A DNA stretch of 64,000 nucleotides from Frankia sp. RB7 (GTDB lineage: Bacteria > Pseudomonadota > Alphaproteobacteria > Rhizobiales > Xanthobacteraceae). The stretch lies in NCBI GenBank assembly GCA_030403585.1, contig JAUEPE010000003.1, positions 186,001 through 250,000 of the forward strand, read 5' to 3'. Below are positions 50,455 to 62,515 of the stretch, one piece after another. Each line of letters starts with the position of its first letter. Within the stretch, counting starts at the first letter, position 1. Below the pieces are notes generated by a model. The model was not told the DNA's origin. It saw only the letters and a list, made by a program, of their open reading frames with translations, and made no database searches. Made by a program: the position numbers and the translations under genes.

Positions 50455-50949
50455 ATGGCCGGGCGTGACCAGCTCGACGGCGTCGATCTGAAGATCTTAT
50501 CCGAGCTGCAGCAGGACGGGCGGGTTCGCAACAACGAGCTGGCACTGCGCGTCGGCGTGTCCGCGCCGAACTGCCTGCGGCGGCTCAAATCGCTGTTCAG
50601 CCGCGGCGTGATCCGCGCGGTGCGCGCCGTCATCGACGAGCGGCTGCTCGGCTATGAGGTGGTGTCGTTCGTCTCGATCCAGCTCGGCAGCCAGGCCCAG
50701 CCGGTGCTGGAGGCGTTCGAGGGATCGATCGCCGCGATCCCGCGCATCCAGCAATGCTGGCGCATTTCGGGCGACACCGACTATCTGCTGAAGTGCGTCG
50801 CGCCGAGCGTCGAGAGCATGCGCCAGCAACTGCTGCATTTTGCCGCCATGCCGAACGTGAAGAACGTACGTAGCTTTCCGGTGCTGGGCGTGGCCAAGGA
50901 CGTGCCGCTGCCGGTGCAGGAGATCGCGGCTGCGGCGCCGGCAGGATAG
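50455..50949 (+). CDS. Lrp/AsnC-family regulator
   Basis: 164 residues. N-terminal HTH (LDGVDLKILSELQQDGRVRNNELALRVGVSAPNCLRRLKSL), C-terminal RAM domain with GDTDYLLKCVAPSVESM. Effector is probably an amino acid. It ends 17 bases from the convergent AraC gene of the leucine cluster, so it may also influence that cluster, though it is not divergent from it. Confidence 0.92.
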   Translation: MAGRDQLDGVDLKILSELQQDGRVRNNELALRVGVSAPNCLRRLKSLFSRGVIRAVRAVIDERLLGYEVVSFVSIQLGSQAQPVLEAFEGSIAAIPRIQQCWRISGDTDYLLKCVAPSVESMRQQLLHFAAMPNVKNVRSFPVLGVAKDVPLPVQEIAAAAPAG

Positions 50950-50966
50950 GGCGGCAATCGCTCCCT

Positions 50967-51995
50967 TCAGCGATACCGGCCGCGAAATTCGCGCGGCGAG
51001 GCGCCGGTCCAGCTGCGAAAAGCCCGCGAAAAACTCTTTTCGTTGCGGAAGCCAGCAATCTCCGCGATCCGCTTGATCGGGGTGCGGCCGCGCATCAGCT
51101 CCTGCTTGGCAAGCTCGAGCTTTGCTTCCTCCTTGAGGTCGCGCAGCGAGGTGGCTTCCTCGCGCAGGCGACGATGCATGGTGCGGGTGGAGAGCGCGAG
51201 CTCGCTTGCGACATCCTCGGCGCCGAGGATACGTCCGCGCCCCTCGCGCAGCACGCGCCTGACACGCTCGACCAGCAAGCGATCGCGGCGATAGGGCAGC
51301 ACGGTCAGCCGCAGCGCGCCCTTGAGCATGCTGTCGAGGTCGGCGGCGTTACGCGTTAGCGGCAGCGAGAGATAATGTTTGTCGAAGACGATGCGAGCAC
51401 CGTCTGCATCGAAGCGGAATTGTTTGCAGAAGATGGTCGGATAGACCGAGACGTGCCCGGGCTCGGCATAGGGAAACTCGGCGGCGCGGAGCGCGATCGC
51501 GGAATCCACCGCCCAACAGGAGAAGCCGAGCACATAGCGGAGCAGGGTGACGAGGCAGAATTCGCGCAGGGGTCCGAGGTCGCGCTGCTCGCGAATGGAA
51601 ATGGTCGCGGTCTCGCCGCTGACCGCAAGCTCGAACAGCACGTCTTCTGTCAGCAGGCGATGATGCCGGCACCAGCGTTTCAGCGCGACCTCGAGGGTGG
51701 GTGCGGTGATGGAGGCACGACACAGCATGCCGTAAGTGCCCCAAGGCAGCTTTCGAGAAAACCAGCCGAGCGCCTCGTCGTCGAGCTCGCGCATGGCGTG
51801 GCCCGCCAGCGCCTCGAACTGCGCCGCCGTGACCCGTCCGTCGGTCGATCCGACAAGGTCGGGCAGAACCTGCCCCTTGCTCAAGGCCTCGGCCGGATCC
51901 CGCCCGTAGCGGGCATAGGCCGCGACCACACCGCGGACGAAGGCGGCGGGCGTCATGGCGCGACGGGGCGTGGCGGTTGCGGCCTGAAAGGTCAT
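50967..51995 (-). CDS. AraC-family regulator of the leucine-degradation genes
   Basis: 342 residues from ATG 51995. The N-terminal region (AAYARYGRDPAEALSKGQVLPDLVG) is an Arabinose_bd-type domain (OruR/ArgR-like); the C-terminal HTH pair reads AEDVASELALSTRTMHRRLREEA and ELMRGRTPIKRIAEIAGFRNEKSFSRAFRSWTGASPREFRGRYR. Divergent from ivd with 114 bases between. Control of that operon is inferred. The open frame extending upstream to 53291 is antisense shadow. Confidence 0.9.
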   Translation of the reverse strand: MTFQAATATPRRAMTPAAFVRGVVAAYARYGRDPAEALSKGQVLPDLVGSTDGRVTAAQFEALAGHAMRELDDEALGWFSRKLPWGTYGMLCRASITAPTLEVALKRWCRHHRLLTEDVLFELAVSGETATISIREQRDLGPLREFCLVTLLRYVLGFSCWAVDSAIALRAAEFPYAEPGHVSVYPTIFCKQFRFDADGARIVFDKHYLSLPLTRNAADLDSMLKGALRLTVLPYRRDRLLVERVRRVLREGRGRILGAEDVASELALSTRTMHRRLREEATSLRDLKEEAKLELAKQELMRGRTPIKRIAEIAGFRNEKSFSRAFRSWTGASPREFRGRYR

Positions 51996-52109
51996 CGAAA
52001 ATCCCTGGGAAAATCCTCGCCAAACTTGGCGGAAAATGCAACCTTTTCGACCGCCACGGCGCCCGCGCGGGAGTAGGTTCGGGGCCGATAAGAATACGGA
52101 GGAATCGCC

Positions 52110-53282
52110 TTGAACATCCCGAGCATCGATTTCGATCTGGGCGAGGACATCGGCATGCTGCGCGACACCGTGCGCGCCTTTGTGGAAGCAGAGGTCGCCC
52201 CGCGCGCTGCCGAGGTCGAAAAAGCAAACCTGTTCCCGGCCGATCTCTGGAAGCGCTTTGGCGACCTCGGCCTGCTCGGCATGACCGCGCCGGAGCAATA
52301 TGGCGGCTCCAACATGGGCTATCTCGCCCATGTCGTCGCCATGGAGGAGATTTCGCGCGGCTCGGCCGCGGTCGGGCTGTCCTACGGCGCGCACTCCAAC
52401 CTCTGCGTCAACCAGATCCGCCGCAACGGCAATGACGCGCAGCGCCAGCGCTATCTGCCGAAGCTGATCTCCGGTGAGTTCGTCGGCGCGCTCGCGATGT
52501 CCGAGCCCGGCGCCGGCTCCGACGTCGTCTCGATGAAGCTCCGCGCCGACAAGCGCGGCGACCGCTATGTGCTCAACGGCTCCAAGATGTGGATCACCAA
52601 TGGCGGCGATGCCGACGTGCTGGTCGTCTACGCCAAGACGGATCCGGACGCCGGCCCGCGCGGCATGACCGCCTTCCTGATCGAGAAAGGCTTCAAGGGT
52701 TTCACCCACGGCCAGCATCTCGACAAGCTCGGCATGCGCGGCTCCAATACCTATCCGCTGTTCTTCGACGACTGCGAGGTGCCGGAGGAGAACGTGCTCG
52801 GCAAGGTGGGCGAGGGCACCAAGGTGCTGATGTCCGGCCTCGACTATGAGCGCGCGGTGCTCTCCGGCGGCCCGCTCGGCATCATGGCGGCCTGCATGGA
52901 TTCTGTCGTGCCCTACATGCATGAACGCAAGCAATTCGGCCAGCCGATCGGTGATTTCCAGCTGATGCAGGGCAAGCTCGCCGACATGTATTCGACCTGG
53001 CAGGCCACACGCGCCTATGTCTACGCCGTGGGAAAGGCCTGCGATCGCGCCAACCACGCGCGCAGCTTGCGCAAGGACGCCGCGGCTGCAATCCTTTATT
53101 CCGCCGAGAAGGCGACATGGATGGCGGGTGAGGCGATCCAGGCGCTGGGCGGCGTCGGCTACACATCCGAGTTTCCGGTCGGCCGGCTCTGGCGCGATGC
53201 CAAGCTGTACGAGATCGGCGCCGGCACGTCCGAAGTGCGCCGCATGCTGATCGGCCGTGAGCTGATGGCGGAAACCGCTTAA
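52110..53282 (+). CDS. ivd: Isovaleryl-CoA dehydrogenase
   Basis: 390 residues, acyl-CoA dehydrogenase fold: [115 protein letters not shown]. The neighbouring methylcrotonyl-CoA carboxylase and HMG-CoA lyase genes specify the leucine pathway, so isovaleryl-CoA is the likely substrate. First gene of the operon. Confidence 0.93.
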   Translation: MNIPSIDFDLGEDIGMLRDTVRAFVEAEVAPRAAEVEKANLFPADLWKRFGDLGLLGMTAPEQYGGSNMGYLAHVVAMEEISRGSAAVGLSYGAHSNLCVNQIRRNGNDAQRQRYLPKLISGEFVGALAMSEPGAGSDVVSMKLRADKRGDRYVLNGSKMWITNGGDADVLVVYAKTDPDAGPRGMTAFLIEKGFKGFTHGQHLDKLGMRGSNTYPLFFDDCEVPEENVLGKVGEGTKVLMSGLDYERAVLSGGPLGIMAACMDSVVPYMHERKQFGQPIGDFQLMQGKLADMYSTWQATRAYVYAVGKACDRANHARSLRKDAAAAILYSAEKATWMAGEAIQALGGVGYTSEFPVGRLWRDAKLYEIGAGTSEVRRMLIGRELMAETA

Positions 53283-53321
53283 ACCTTCCACGCAATCACG
53301 TCACAAGAAACGCGGGACCAC

Positions 53322-54926
53322 ATGCCGCTCCATTCCAGTATCGATCCTTCGTCCTCAGATTTCGTCCGCAACACCGAGGCCATGCGCGGTCTCGTTGCTG
53401 ATCTGCGCGAAAAACTCAGCCAGGTCGCCGGCGGTGGCGGCGAGACCTCGCGCAACCGCCACACCTCGCGCGGCAAGATGCTGGCGCGCGAGCGCGTCGA
53501 TCTGCTGGTCGATCCCGGGACATCGTTCCTGGAACTGTCGCCGCTCGCGGCCTACGGCCTCTATGGCGGCGATGTGCATTCGGCGAGCATCGTCACCGGC
53601 GTCGGGCGCATCTCGGGCCGTGAATGCGTGATCGTCGCCAACGACGCCACCATCAAGGGCGGCACCTACTATCCCATGACAGTGAAGAAGCATCTGCGAG
53701 CGCAGGACATCGCGCGGCAGAACAATATGCCCTGCGTCTACATGGTCGATTCCGGCGGCGCCTTCCTGCCGCTGCAGGACGAGATCTTTCCGGACGAGCG
53801 CCATTTCGGCCGCATCTTCTACAACCAGGCGCAGATGTCCTCTCAAGGCATCCCGCAGATCGCGATCGTGATGGGCTCGTGCACGGCCGGCGGCGCCTAC
53901 GTGCCGGCGATGTCGGACGAGAGCATCATTGTGCGCAATCAAGGCACCATCTTCCTCGGCGGCCCGCCGCTGGTGAAGGCCGCGACCGGCGAGGTCGTGA
54001 CCGCGGAAGAACTCGGCGGCGCCGACGTGCATTCGCGCCAGTCGGGCGTGACCGATCACTACGCCCAGAACGATGCGCACGCGATCGGCATCGCCCGCCG
54101 CATCGTCGGCACGCTGAAGCCGTCTGCAAGGCCGAACCTCAACATGCATCCGCCGCGCGATCCGCTGTTCGCGGCGGAAGAGATTTACGGCGTGGTGCCG
54201 GTCGACGGCCGCAAACCGTTCGATGTGCGCGACATCATTGCGCGCGTGGTTGACGGCTCCGAGTTCGACGAATTCAAGAAACTCTACGGTACGACGCTGG
54301 TGTGCGGCTTCGCCCATATCTGGGGCTATCCGGTCGGCATCATCGCCAACAACGGCATTTTGTTCAGCGAGAGCTCGCTGAAGGGGGCGCATTTCATCGA
54401 GCTGTGCTGCCAGCGCGGCATTCCGCTGGTGTTCCTGCAGAACATCACCGGCTTCATGGTCGGCAAGAAATACGAAGCCGGCGGCATCGCGCGCGACGGC
54501 GCCAAGCTGGTGACGGCGGTTGCGACGGCGTCGGTGCCGAAATTCACCGTGGTGATCGGCGGCTCCTACGGCGCCGGCAATTACGGCATGTGCGGCCGCG
54601 CCTACTCACCGCGCTTCCTCTGGATGTGGCCGAATGCGCGCATTTCGGTGATGGGCGGCGAGCAGGCCTCGATGGTGCTGAGCCAGGTCCGGCGCGACAA
54701 CATCGAGGCCAAGGGCGATAGCTGGTCGAAGGAGGCGGAAGATAAATTCCGTGAGCCCATCCGCGCGCAATATGAGAGCCAGGGCCATCCGTATTACGCG
54801 ACCGCGCGTCTGTGGGACGACGGCGTGATCGACCCCGCCGACACGCGCCTCGTGCTCGGCCTCGGCCTCTCGGCGGCGTCGAATGCGCCGATCGAGCCGA
54901 CGAAATTCGGCCTGTTCAGGATGTGA
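53322..54926 (+). CDS. mccB: 3-methylcrotonyl-CoA carboxylase beta (carboxyltransferase) subunit
   Basis: 534 residues. [63 protein letters not shown] and [28 protein letters not shown] are typical MccB motifs. Carboxylates 3-methylcrotonyl-CoA together with the biotin subunit encoded next. Gap to ivd is 39 bases. Confidence 0.96.
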   Translation: MPLHSSIDPSSSDFVRNTEAMRGLVADLREKLSQVAGGGGETSRNRHTSRGKMLARERVDLLVDPGTSFLELSPLAAYGLYGGDVHSASIVTGVGRISGRECVIVANDATIKGGTYYPMTVKKHLRAQDIARQNNMPCVYMVDSGGAFLPLQDEIFPDERHFGRIFYNQAQMSSQGIPQIAIVMGSCTAGGAYVPAMSDESIIVRNQGTIFLGGPPLVKAATGEVVTAEELGGADVHSRQSGVTDHYAQNDAHAIGIARRIVGTLKPSARPNLNMHPPRDPLFAAEEIYGVVPVDGRKPFDVRDIIARVVDGSEFDEFKKLYGTTLVCGFAHIWGYPVGIIANNGILFSESSLKGAHFIELCCQRGIPLVFLQNITGFMVGKKYEAGGIARDGAKLVTAVATASVPKFTVVIGGSYGAGNYGMCGRAYSPRFLWMWPNARISVMGGEQASMVLSQVRRDNIEAKGDSWSKEAEDKFREPIRAQYESQGHPYYATARLWDDGVIDPADTRLVLGLGLSAASNAPIEPTKFGLFRM

Positions 54927-54930
54927 TGCG

Positions 54931-56958
<2,028 letters not shown>

Positions 56959-56959
56959 C

Positions 56960-57868
56960 ATGAGCGATCCCGTCCGCATCATCGAGATGGGGCCGCGTGA
57001 CGGTCTCCAGAACGAGAAGACGGCCGTCAGCGCCGAGGCCCGCATCGCCTTCATCGAGGCGCTGGTTGCCGCCGGCCTGAATACAGTCGAGGTTGGTGCC
57101 TTTGTCTCGCCCAAGGCGATCCCGCAGATGGCGAGCTCGGATGCCGTGCTGCGCGGTATTGCTCACGTGAAGGACGCCGAATTCCACGTGCTGGTACCGA
57201 ATGAGAAGGGGTACGAAGCCGCGCGTTCCGCAGGGGCGCAGGTGGTCTCCGTGTTCGCGGCGGCCTCCGAGGGCTTTTCGCGCGCCAACATCAACTGCAC
57301 GGTCGCGGAGTCCATCGAGCGCTTCAAGCCGGTGCTGGCGCGCGCCAAGGCCGATGGTGTGAAGGTGCGCGGCTATATCTCCTGCGTGCTTGGCTGTCCC
57401 TTTGACGGCGAGATCAAGCCGAAGGCGGTTGCCGATCTTGCGGGCACGCTGTGGGAGCTCGGATGCTACGAGATCTCGCTCGGCGATACCATCGGCGTCG
57501 GCACACCTGACAAGGCCAAGCAGATGTTGCGCGCGGTGGCCGCCAACATTCCTGCAGCCAGGCTCGCGATGCATTTCCACGACACCTACGGCCAGGCGCT
57601 GGCCAATCTCTATGCCGGCCTGGAGCAGGGCGTCCGTGTGATCGATGCCGCCGCTGGGGGATTGGGCGGCTGTCCCTATGCGCCGGGCGCGACCGGCAAT
57701 GTCGCGACGGAGGATGTCGTCTACATGCTTGAGGGCATGGGCGTGAAGACCGGGATCGATATGGAGAAGCTGCTGGCGGTGACGAACGAGATGAGTAGCG
57801 TGTTAGGCAAGCCGCCCGTGAGCCGTGTGGCCTCGGCGCTTAATGCGAAGAAGAAGCGGGCAGTCTAA
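56960..57868 (+). CDS. Hydroxymethylglutaryl-CoA lyase
   Basis: 302 residues. MGPRDGLQNEK, VSPKAIPQMA, RGYISCVLGCPFDGEI, HFHDTYGQALANLYAGLEQGV, and GLGGCPYAPGATGNVATEDVVYMLEGMG are HMG-CoA lyase motifs, including the catalytic Cys in GGCPYAPGA. It makes acetyl-CoA and acetoacetate. Starts one base after mccA. A methylglutaconyl-CoA hydratase is not in this operon, so that step must be encoded elsewhere. Confidence 0.95.
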   Translation: MSDPVRIIEMGPRDGLQNEKTAVSAEARIAFIEALVAAGLNTVEVGAFVSPKAIPQMASSDAVLRGIAHVKDAEFHVLVPNEKGYEAARSAGAQVVSVFAAASEGFSRANINCTVAESIERFKPVLARAKADGVKVRGYISCVLGCPFDGEIKPKAVADLAGTLWELGCYEISLGDTIGVGTPDKAKQMLRAVAANIPAARLAMHFHDTYGQALANLYAGLEQGVRVIDAAAGGLGGCPYAPGATGNVATEDVVYMLEGMGVKTGIDMEKLLAVTNEMSSVLGKPPVSRVASALNAKKKRAV

Positions 57869-57890
57869 TTCTCCGTCATTGCGAGAGCCT

Positions 57891-59249
57891 CTACCTGCTC
57901 CCGTCCGGCCCCATCACCAGGTCCGGCAGCGCGGTCGAGATTCCCGGCACGAGACAGAGCAGCAGTACGGCGCCCATCATCAAGAGCACAAACGGCAGCG
58001 TGCCCCAGATCACTTCGCTCAGCGGAATGTCCGGCGCCACGTTGCGGATGACGAAGATGTTGAGGCCCACAGGTGGATGGATCAGTCCCATCTCCATCAC
58101 GATGGTCATGACCACGCCGAACCAGATGATGTCGAAATTGGCCGCACGTAACGGCGGCAGGATGATCGGCGCGGTCATGAGAATGATCGAGACCGGCGGC
58201 AGGAAGAAGCCGAGCACCACCACCATGACGAGGATCGCAAACAGCAGCCCCCAGCGCGGCAGATGCATCGCGACGACGGATTCGGCCGCCGATTGCGAGA
58301 TGTGGAGATAGCTCATCACGTAGGAATAGAGCAGCGACATGCCGATGATCATCATCAGCATGGTCGATTCCCGAATCGTCGACTTCATGATCGGGCCGAG
58401 GTCGCTCGGCCGCCACACGCCGTAGATCGCGGCGATCAGCGCCAGCGCCAGCAGGCCGCCAAGGCCGGCGGTCTCCGACGGCGTGGCATAGCCGCCATAG
58501 AGCGCGGCCATGACGCCGGTGAGCAGCAGCACGAACGGGAGCACGCGCGGCAGCACGCTGAAGCGTTCGGCGAGCGTATATTCGTCACGGGCGAGGATGG
58601 CCGCTTCCGGGCCGCCGTTCTTGTAGGCAGCCTCGGCCGCGGCATATTCCTGGCGGAAGTGGATCACGGCATAGCCACCGAACAGCGAGACCAGCAGCAG
58701 GCCGGGGCCGATGCCGGCGAGGAATAGCCGTCCCAGCGACTTCTCCGCGGCGACCGCGAACAGGATCATGGTGATCGAGGGCGGCAGCAGAATGCCGAGC
58801 GTGCCGCCGGCGGCGATGATGCCTGCCGCGAAGCCGCCGGAATAGCCGCGCTTGCGCATCTCGGGGATGCCGGCCGAGCCGATCGCCGAGCAGGTCGCGG
58901 GCGAGGAGCCCGCCATCGCCGCAAACAGCGCGCAGGCGAACACGTTGGCAACGCCGAGGCCGCCGGGCACACGGTGCAGCCAGGCGTGCAGCGCCGAATA
59001 GAGATCCTGCCCGGCACGCGATTTGCCGATCGCCGCGCCCTTCAGGATGAAGAGCGGGATCGACAGCAGCGTGATCGAGGCCATCTCCTCGTAGACATTC
59101 TGCGTCACCGTATCCAGCGATGCCGCGGGCATGTAGACGCCCATGAACACGACCGCGACCGCGCCCAGCGCGAACGCAATCGGCATGCCCGAAAACATCA
59201 CGAGCAGCGTCGCAACCCCATAAGCGATACCGATACCGAAAACGCTCAT
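57891..59249 (-). CDS. TRAP transporter large membrane subunit (DctM type)
   Basis: 452 residues from ATG 59249, about twelve helices. FSGMPIAFALGAVAVVFMGVYMP, AMAGSSPATCSAIGSAGIPEM, GGTLGILLPPSITMILF and GLIHPPVGLNIFVIRN are DctM hallmarks. Carries substrate with Na+ from the binding protein. Last gene of a three-gene unit. Overlaps the small subunit by four bases. Confidence 0.94.
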   Translation of the reverse strand: MSVFGIGIAYGVATLLVMFSGMPIAFALGAVAVVFMGVYMPAASLDTVTQNVYEEMASITLLSIPLFILKGAAIGKSRAGQDLYSALHAWLHRVPGGLGVANVFACALFAAMAGSSPATCSAIGSAGIPEMRKRGYSGGFAAGIIAAGGTLGILLPPSITMILFAVAAEKSLGRLFLAGIGPGLLLVSLFGGYAVIHFRQEYAAAEAAYKNGGPEAAILARDEYTLAERFSVLPRVLPFVLLLTGVMAALYGGYATPSETAGLGGLLALALIAAIYGVWRPSDLGPIMKSTIRESTMLMMIIGMSLLYSYVMSYLHISQSAAESVVAMHLPRWGLLFAILVMVVVLGFFLPPVSIILMTAPIILPPLRAANFDIIWFGVVMTIVMEMGLIHPPVGLNIFVIRNVAPDIPLSEVIWGTLPFVLLMMGAVLLLCLVPGISTALPDLVMGPDGSR

Positions 59250-59800
59250 GGACGCTTGGCTCCCGCGAACGGCAGCGCCAGCTGCACGAAGATCTGGACA
59301 CAGAGCAGGCTCATGCCAAACGCCATCAGTGAATAGGGAATCGCGAGCGGCGGCGACCACATCGAGTTCGAGACCTGGCCGTCGACGTAAGCCTCATGCG
59401 CCAGCGTCCACGATTTCCAGGCGAAGAAGGTGCAGAACAGGAACGTCACGGCGTCGACGATCCAGAGCCGGATCCGGTTCGCCAGTGGTGACAGCAGGCC
59501 GACGAAGGCCTCGATGCCGATATGGCCGCGATTCTGCTGCACATAGGCCGCCGTCATGAAGGTGGCGCCGACCAGCAGGAACACGGCGGCCTCGTCCTGC
59601 CAGTAATTGGCGGCCTTGAACAAAGCGCGGCTCAGCACGCTGTAGCTTAAGATGGCGCAGGCTGCGACCAGCGCCAGCGCGGCGAACACGACGATGATGC
59701 GATTGAGGATGGCGAGGCCGCGATCGAGTGCTGCCGCAAGGCCGGTCCTTGCAGCAGCATTCGCCGTGTCGTCACGATCCGGAAGCGGACCGTGGCTCAT
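59246..59800 (-). CDS. TRAP transporter small membrane subunit (DctQ type)
   Basis: 184 residues from ATG 59800. Four helices (RIIVVFAALALVAACAILSYSVLSR, AAVFLLVGATFMTAAYVQQNRGHIGIEAFVG, RIRLWIVDAVTFLFCTFFAW, PYSLMAFGMSLLCVQIFVQLAL) with the DctQ hallmark GHIGIE. It overlaps both neighbours by four bases, so the three genes are translationally coupled. Confidence 0.92.
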   Translation of the reverse strand: MSHGPLPDRDDTANAAARTGLAAALDRGLAILNRIIVVFAALALVAACAILSYSVLSRALFKAANYWQDEAAVFLLVGATFMTAAYVQQNRGHIGIEAFVGLLSPLANRIRLWIVDAVTFLFCTFFAWKSWTLAHEAYVDGQVSNSMWSPPLAIPYSLMAFGMSLLCVQIFVQLALPFAGAKRP

Positions 59801-60819
59801 GCAGCGACGTCGGAGGCGAGCTTGAGCAGGTTCGCGGCGGTCGCGGTCTTGGCGCCGTAGTCCTTCCACGCGGTGTCGCGGGCAATGTCGCGCCACTTGC
59901 CGACCGTCGCGGCATCGAGTGCGGAGACCTTTGCGCCGGCCTTCTCGTAGACCTTGGCGACCTCGATGTCGTCGTCCTGCGCACCCTTGCGGCCGAAGGC
60001 TTCGAGTTCTTGACCGACGGCGACCAGGATGTCCTGCTGGTTCTTCGGCAGCTTGTCGAAGATCGCCTTCGACATCATCAGCGGCTCGAGCATGAACCAG
60101 TAGGACGCGCCCGCGCCCGAGGTCAGCGACTTCGCGACCTCTTCGAGACGGAACGAGATCAGGCTGGTGGAGGAGGTGATGCCGGCATCGCAGGCGCCGG
60201 TCTGCATCGCCGCGTAGATTTCGTTCGAGGGCACCGACAGCACCGAGGCGCCGGCGGTCTGCAGCACCATGTCCATCTCGCGCGAGCCGCCGCGCACCTT
60301 CATGCCCTTGGCGTCTTCCGGCGACACGATCGCCTTGGAGCGGCTGGCGACGCCGCCGGCCTGCCATACCCAGCTCAGGAGAATGATGCCCTTGTCGGCG
60401 AGGAAGTCGGTCAACGCCTTGCCGACCGGCTCCTTCTTCCAGCGCATGCCCTGGTCGTAGGTGGTGACCAGGCCGGGCATCAGGCCGATATTGGTCTCGG
60501 GCAATTCGCCGCCGGCATAGGGCATCGGATACAGCGAGATGTCGAGCGCGCCCTTGCGCATCGCGGAGAACTGCGCGTTGGTCTTGATCAGCGAGGAGTT
60601 CGGATAGATCTCGGCCGCGATGTCGCCGTTGCTGCGCTTACTGACTTCGGCGGCGAACATGCGACAGAGCCGGTCGCGGAAATCGCCCTTGTCGATGGTG
60701 CCGCCGGGGAATTGATGCGAGATCTTCAGCGTGGTCGCGGCATGCGCGGTGCCAATGCCGAAGCGGAGAATGGCGGGGGCGGCGACGGCGGTCGCGATCA
60801 GGTTTCGACGCGTGAACAT
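59797..60819 (-). CDS. TRAP transporter substrate-binding protein (DctP type)
   Basis: 340 residues. Tat-type signal (TRRNLIATAVAAPAILRFGIGTAHA). DctP features: KISHQFPGGTIDKGDFRDRLC, GDIAAEIYPNSSL, YPMPYAGGELPE, GMKVRGGSREMDMVLQTAGASVLSVPSNEIYAAMQTGACDAG. The conserved Arg in VRGG binds a carboxylate, so an organic acid is likely. The downstream HMG/leucine genes do not prove the substrate. Confidence 0.92.
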   Translation of the reverse strand: MFTRRNLIATAVAAPAILRFGIGTAHAATTLKISHQFPGGTIDKGDFRDRLCRMFAAEVSKRSNGDIAAEIYPNSSLIKTNAQFSAMRKGALDISLYPMPYAGGELPETNIGLMPGLVTTYDQGMRWKKEPVGKALTDFLADKGIILLSWVWQAGGVASRSKAIVSPEDAKGMKVRGGSREMDMVLQTAGASVLSVPSNEIYAAMQTGACDAGITSSTSLISFRLEEVAKSLTSGAGASYWFMLEPLMMSKAIFDKLPKNQQDILVAVGQELEAFGRKGAQDDDIEVAKVYEKAGAKVSALDAATVGKWRDIARDTAWKDYGAKTATAANLLKLASDVAA

Positions 60820-61162
60820 GGAGTATCCCCTTGGACGGTTCTTTGAACGGTTATTGTTTGACGTGATCTGGTCGGGTCATGGGACCGGCGCGGAGGCCCA
60901 TCCTAGCCGGTCTTTTACCCGAACTTCTCTCATCTGATAGTTCGAGACCGAATGCCGCGGCAAGTGTTGGCATTGCTGCACTGCACACGCCAGGCTGCAC
61001 TGTTCCCGTCGTTAACGCTGTGCCTCGGGCAACAGTCGCCGGGGCCGCCAAACGGCACGAGAAAAAATCGCAACGTCGCGTAACAAGCATGCGCGTCGAT
61101 CCGTCGAGATTGTGTAGCGGCACAAGTCGCTGACAAACACAATCTCGAAGGGATTATTTCTC
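60820..61162. other. Intergenic stretch, no gene recognised
   Basis: About 340 bases upstream of the TRAP operon and the Lys/Asp/Met-rich gene. It should contain both promoters; no clear boxes were identified. Confidence 0.4.
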
Positions 61163-61405
61163 ATGACCATTCGCACCCGCATCGTGCTCGGCGTCTCGGC
61201 TGCCGTTCTCTCGCTTGGCCTTGCGCTGTCGCCGGCCGCTTTCGCCCAGGACAAGATGGGCAAGGACGACGGCATGATGAAGAAAGACACGATGTCCAAG
61301 GACGGCATGAAGAAAGACACCATGTCCAAGGACGACGGCATGAAGAAGGACACGATGTCGAAGGATGGGATGAAGAAAGACGACGGGATGATGAAGAAGA
61401 ACTGA
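61163..61405 (+). CDS. Secreted Asp/Lys/Met repeat protein
   Basis: 80 residues. Signal peptide (MTIRTRIVLGVSAAVLSLGLALSPAAFA) then an imperfect repeat of KKDTMSKDGM units, four or so, with Met every few residues. It may bind metal (Cu or similar) through Met, or serve as a stress protein; similar genes are seen in Bradyrhizobium. The DNA repeat is imperfect, so the repeat is old or under selection. Confidence 0.72.
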   Translation: MTIRTRIVLGVSAAVLSLGLALSPAAFAQDKMGKDDGMMKKDTMSKDGMKKDTMSKDDGMKKDTMSKDGMKKDDGMMKKN

Positions 61406-61563
61406 TCTCGCACCATCATGCCGGGACGCCTCGATGAGGCGAGCCCGGCGTTTGGCGATTCCGGTTTGGTGGCCTGACATCGGGGCGCGTTTTGGCGCGT
61501 GCCCGGTAAGACCGTCATGGGGCCGCGTGTGAACTGAGGCGTGCCTCAGTTCAATTTCAATTC

Positions 61564-61602
61564 AACGTTACTTATGAACGCTACTTGCGAACGTTACTTG
61601 CG
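61564..61602. repeat. Three tandem 13-bp repeats
   Basis: AACGTTACTTATG, AACGCTACTTGCG, AACGTTACTTGCG in tandem. The third overlaps the stop of the DUF6481 gene. Confidence 0.85.
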
Positions 61603-61941
61603 CTTGGCCTTGCGGGCGGCGTAGCGGGCGTCGCGCCTGGCCTTTTGCTCAGCCTCGGCTTCAGCCGCCTTTGCGGCCGTTTCTTCTGCTTCGCGGGCGA
61701 TCCGCGCAGCTTCGAGCACCGCAGCCTCTTCGTCGCGGCGCTTTTGTTCGGCTTTTTCCGCCTCGCGCGCAGCCTTTGCCTCGGCGCGCTTGGTCGCGAG
61801 GGCCTCGCGCTCGGCACGCTTCGCTAGCACCGCGGGATCATCAGGCCCCGGCTGCGATTTGAATTTGTTCAAAAGATTCTTGCGTGCGTCCTGCGCCGCC
61901 TTTTGCCGGTCTGAAAACCCGGGTTCCCTAAATCCACTCAC
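61594..61941 (-). CDS. DUF6481-type coiled-coil protein
   Basis: 115 residues from GTG 61941. SGFREPGFSDRQKAAQDARKNLLNKF, then Ala/Glu/Arg coiled coil (KRAEREALATKRAEAKAAREAEKAEQKRRDEEAA) and a KRK end, matching DUF6481. Role unknown; possibly RNA- or ribosome-associated by its basic ends, which is speculation. Confidence 0.78.
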   Translation of the reverse strand: MSGFREPGFSDRQKAAQDARKNLLNKFKSQPGPDDPAVLAKRAEREALATKRAEAKAAREAEKAEQKRRDEEAAVLEAARIAREAEETAAKAAEAEAEQKARRDARYAARKAKRK

Positions 61942-62203
61942 GGGCCTTGCCTTCCTCGCTTTCAATCCTACATCGGTAACTGTTGGTACGTCGGCTGGGC
62001 ATAGCAGGCACCACGCGACGCAAATGCGTTTACATCCACGCGCGCCGCAACGCCACCCATAATCGCAGCCGATCAGGTCAACGAAAATCACTTATCCAGT
62101 CGATCCTTCGTAGCCCGGAAAAACTGCCGAATTGTGATGCCCTTCATAAAGGGCACCCAGCGGCGGCGCCTAGCGTCCGCCCAATGCGAGACGGAGCACG
62201 GGC

Positions 62204-62440
62204 ATGATCTATTTCCGGCTGAGCCTGAAAGCCCTTGCAATCACAGTTGCGGCAGTGGCGGTCGCAGGCGCGGTGCTGTTGGCCGGCCGCCCGCAACCCA
62301 TCGAGAGCACGGTTCTGGGGGCCGCCTGGGAGTGCACCCAGACCGCGTTCATCCTGACGAGCTGCGCGCCGCGCGCGCAGCAGGCCATCCCGGCCGCCGA
62401 GACCTCGCGCAAGGAGGCGTTGAGGCCGACCAGGGGCTGA
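62204..62440 (+). CDS. Small membrane-anchored or secreted protein
   Basis: 78 residues: an N-terminal helix LKALAITVAAVAVAGAVLLAG then a tail with WECTQTAFILTSCAPRA. Two cysteines in the exported part. Unknown role. The gene-poor 61942-62203 region upstream has no support. Confidence 0.6.
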   Translation: MIYFRLSLKALAITVAAVAVAGAVLLAGRPQPIESTVLGAAWECTQTAFILTSCAPRAQQAIPAAETSRKEALRPTRG

Positions 62441-62515
62441 GCGGCGAGGCGCTGAGCGGGATGTGACGCGACGTCGCAGAGGTGATAAAGGGCCCCACCG
62501 AGCGATAGGGTCCAA

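Noticed and set aside
51996..53291. N-terminal extension of the AraC frame across ivd
   Set aside because: It is the antisense shadow of ivd; only the part below 51995 has AraC features.
59728..60846. Plus-strand frame over the TRAP binding protein
   Set aside because: Antisense shadow of dctP/dctQ.
61576..61592. GAAC...GAAC resembling a LexA box
   Set aside because: Spacing is nine, not seven, and it is part of the 13-bp tandem repeat.
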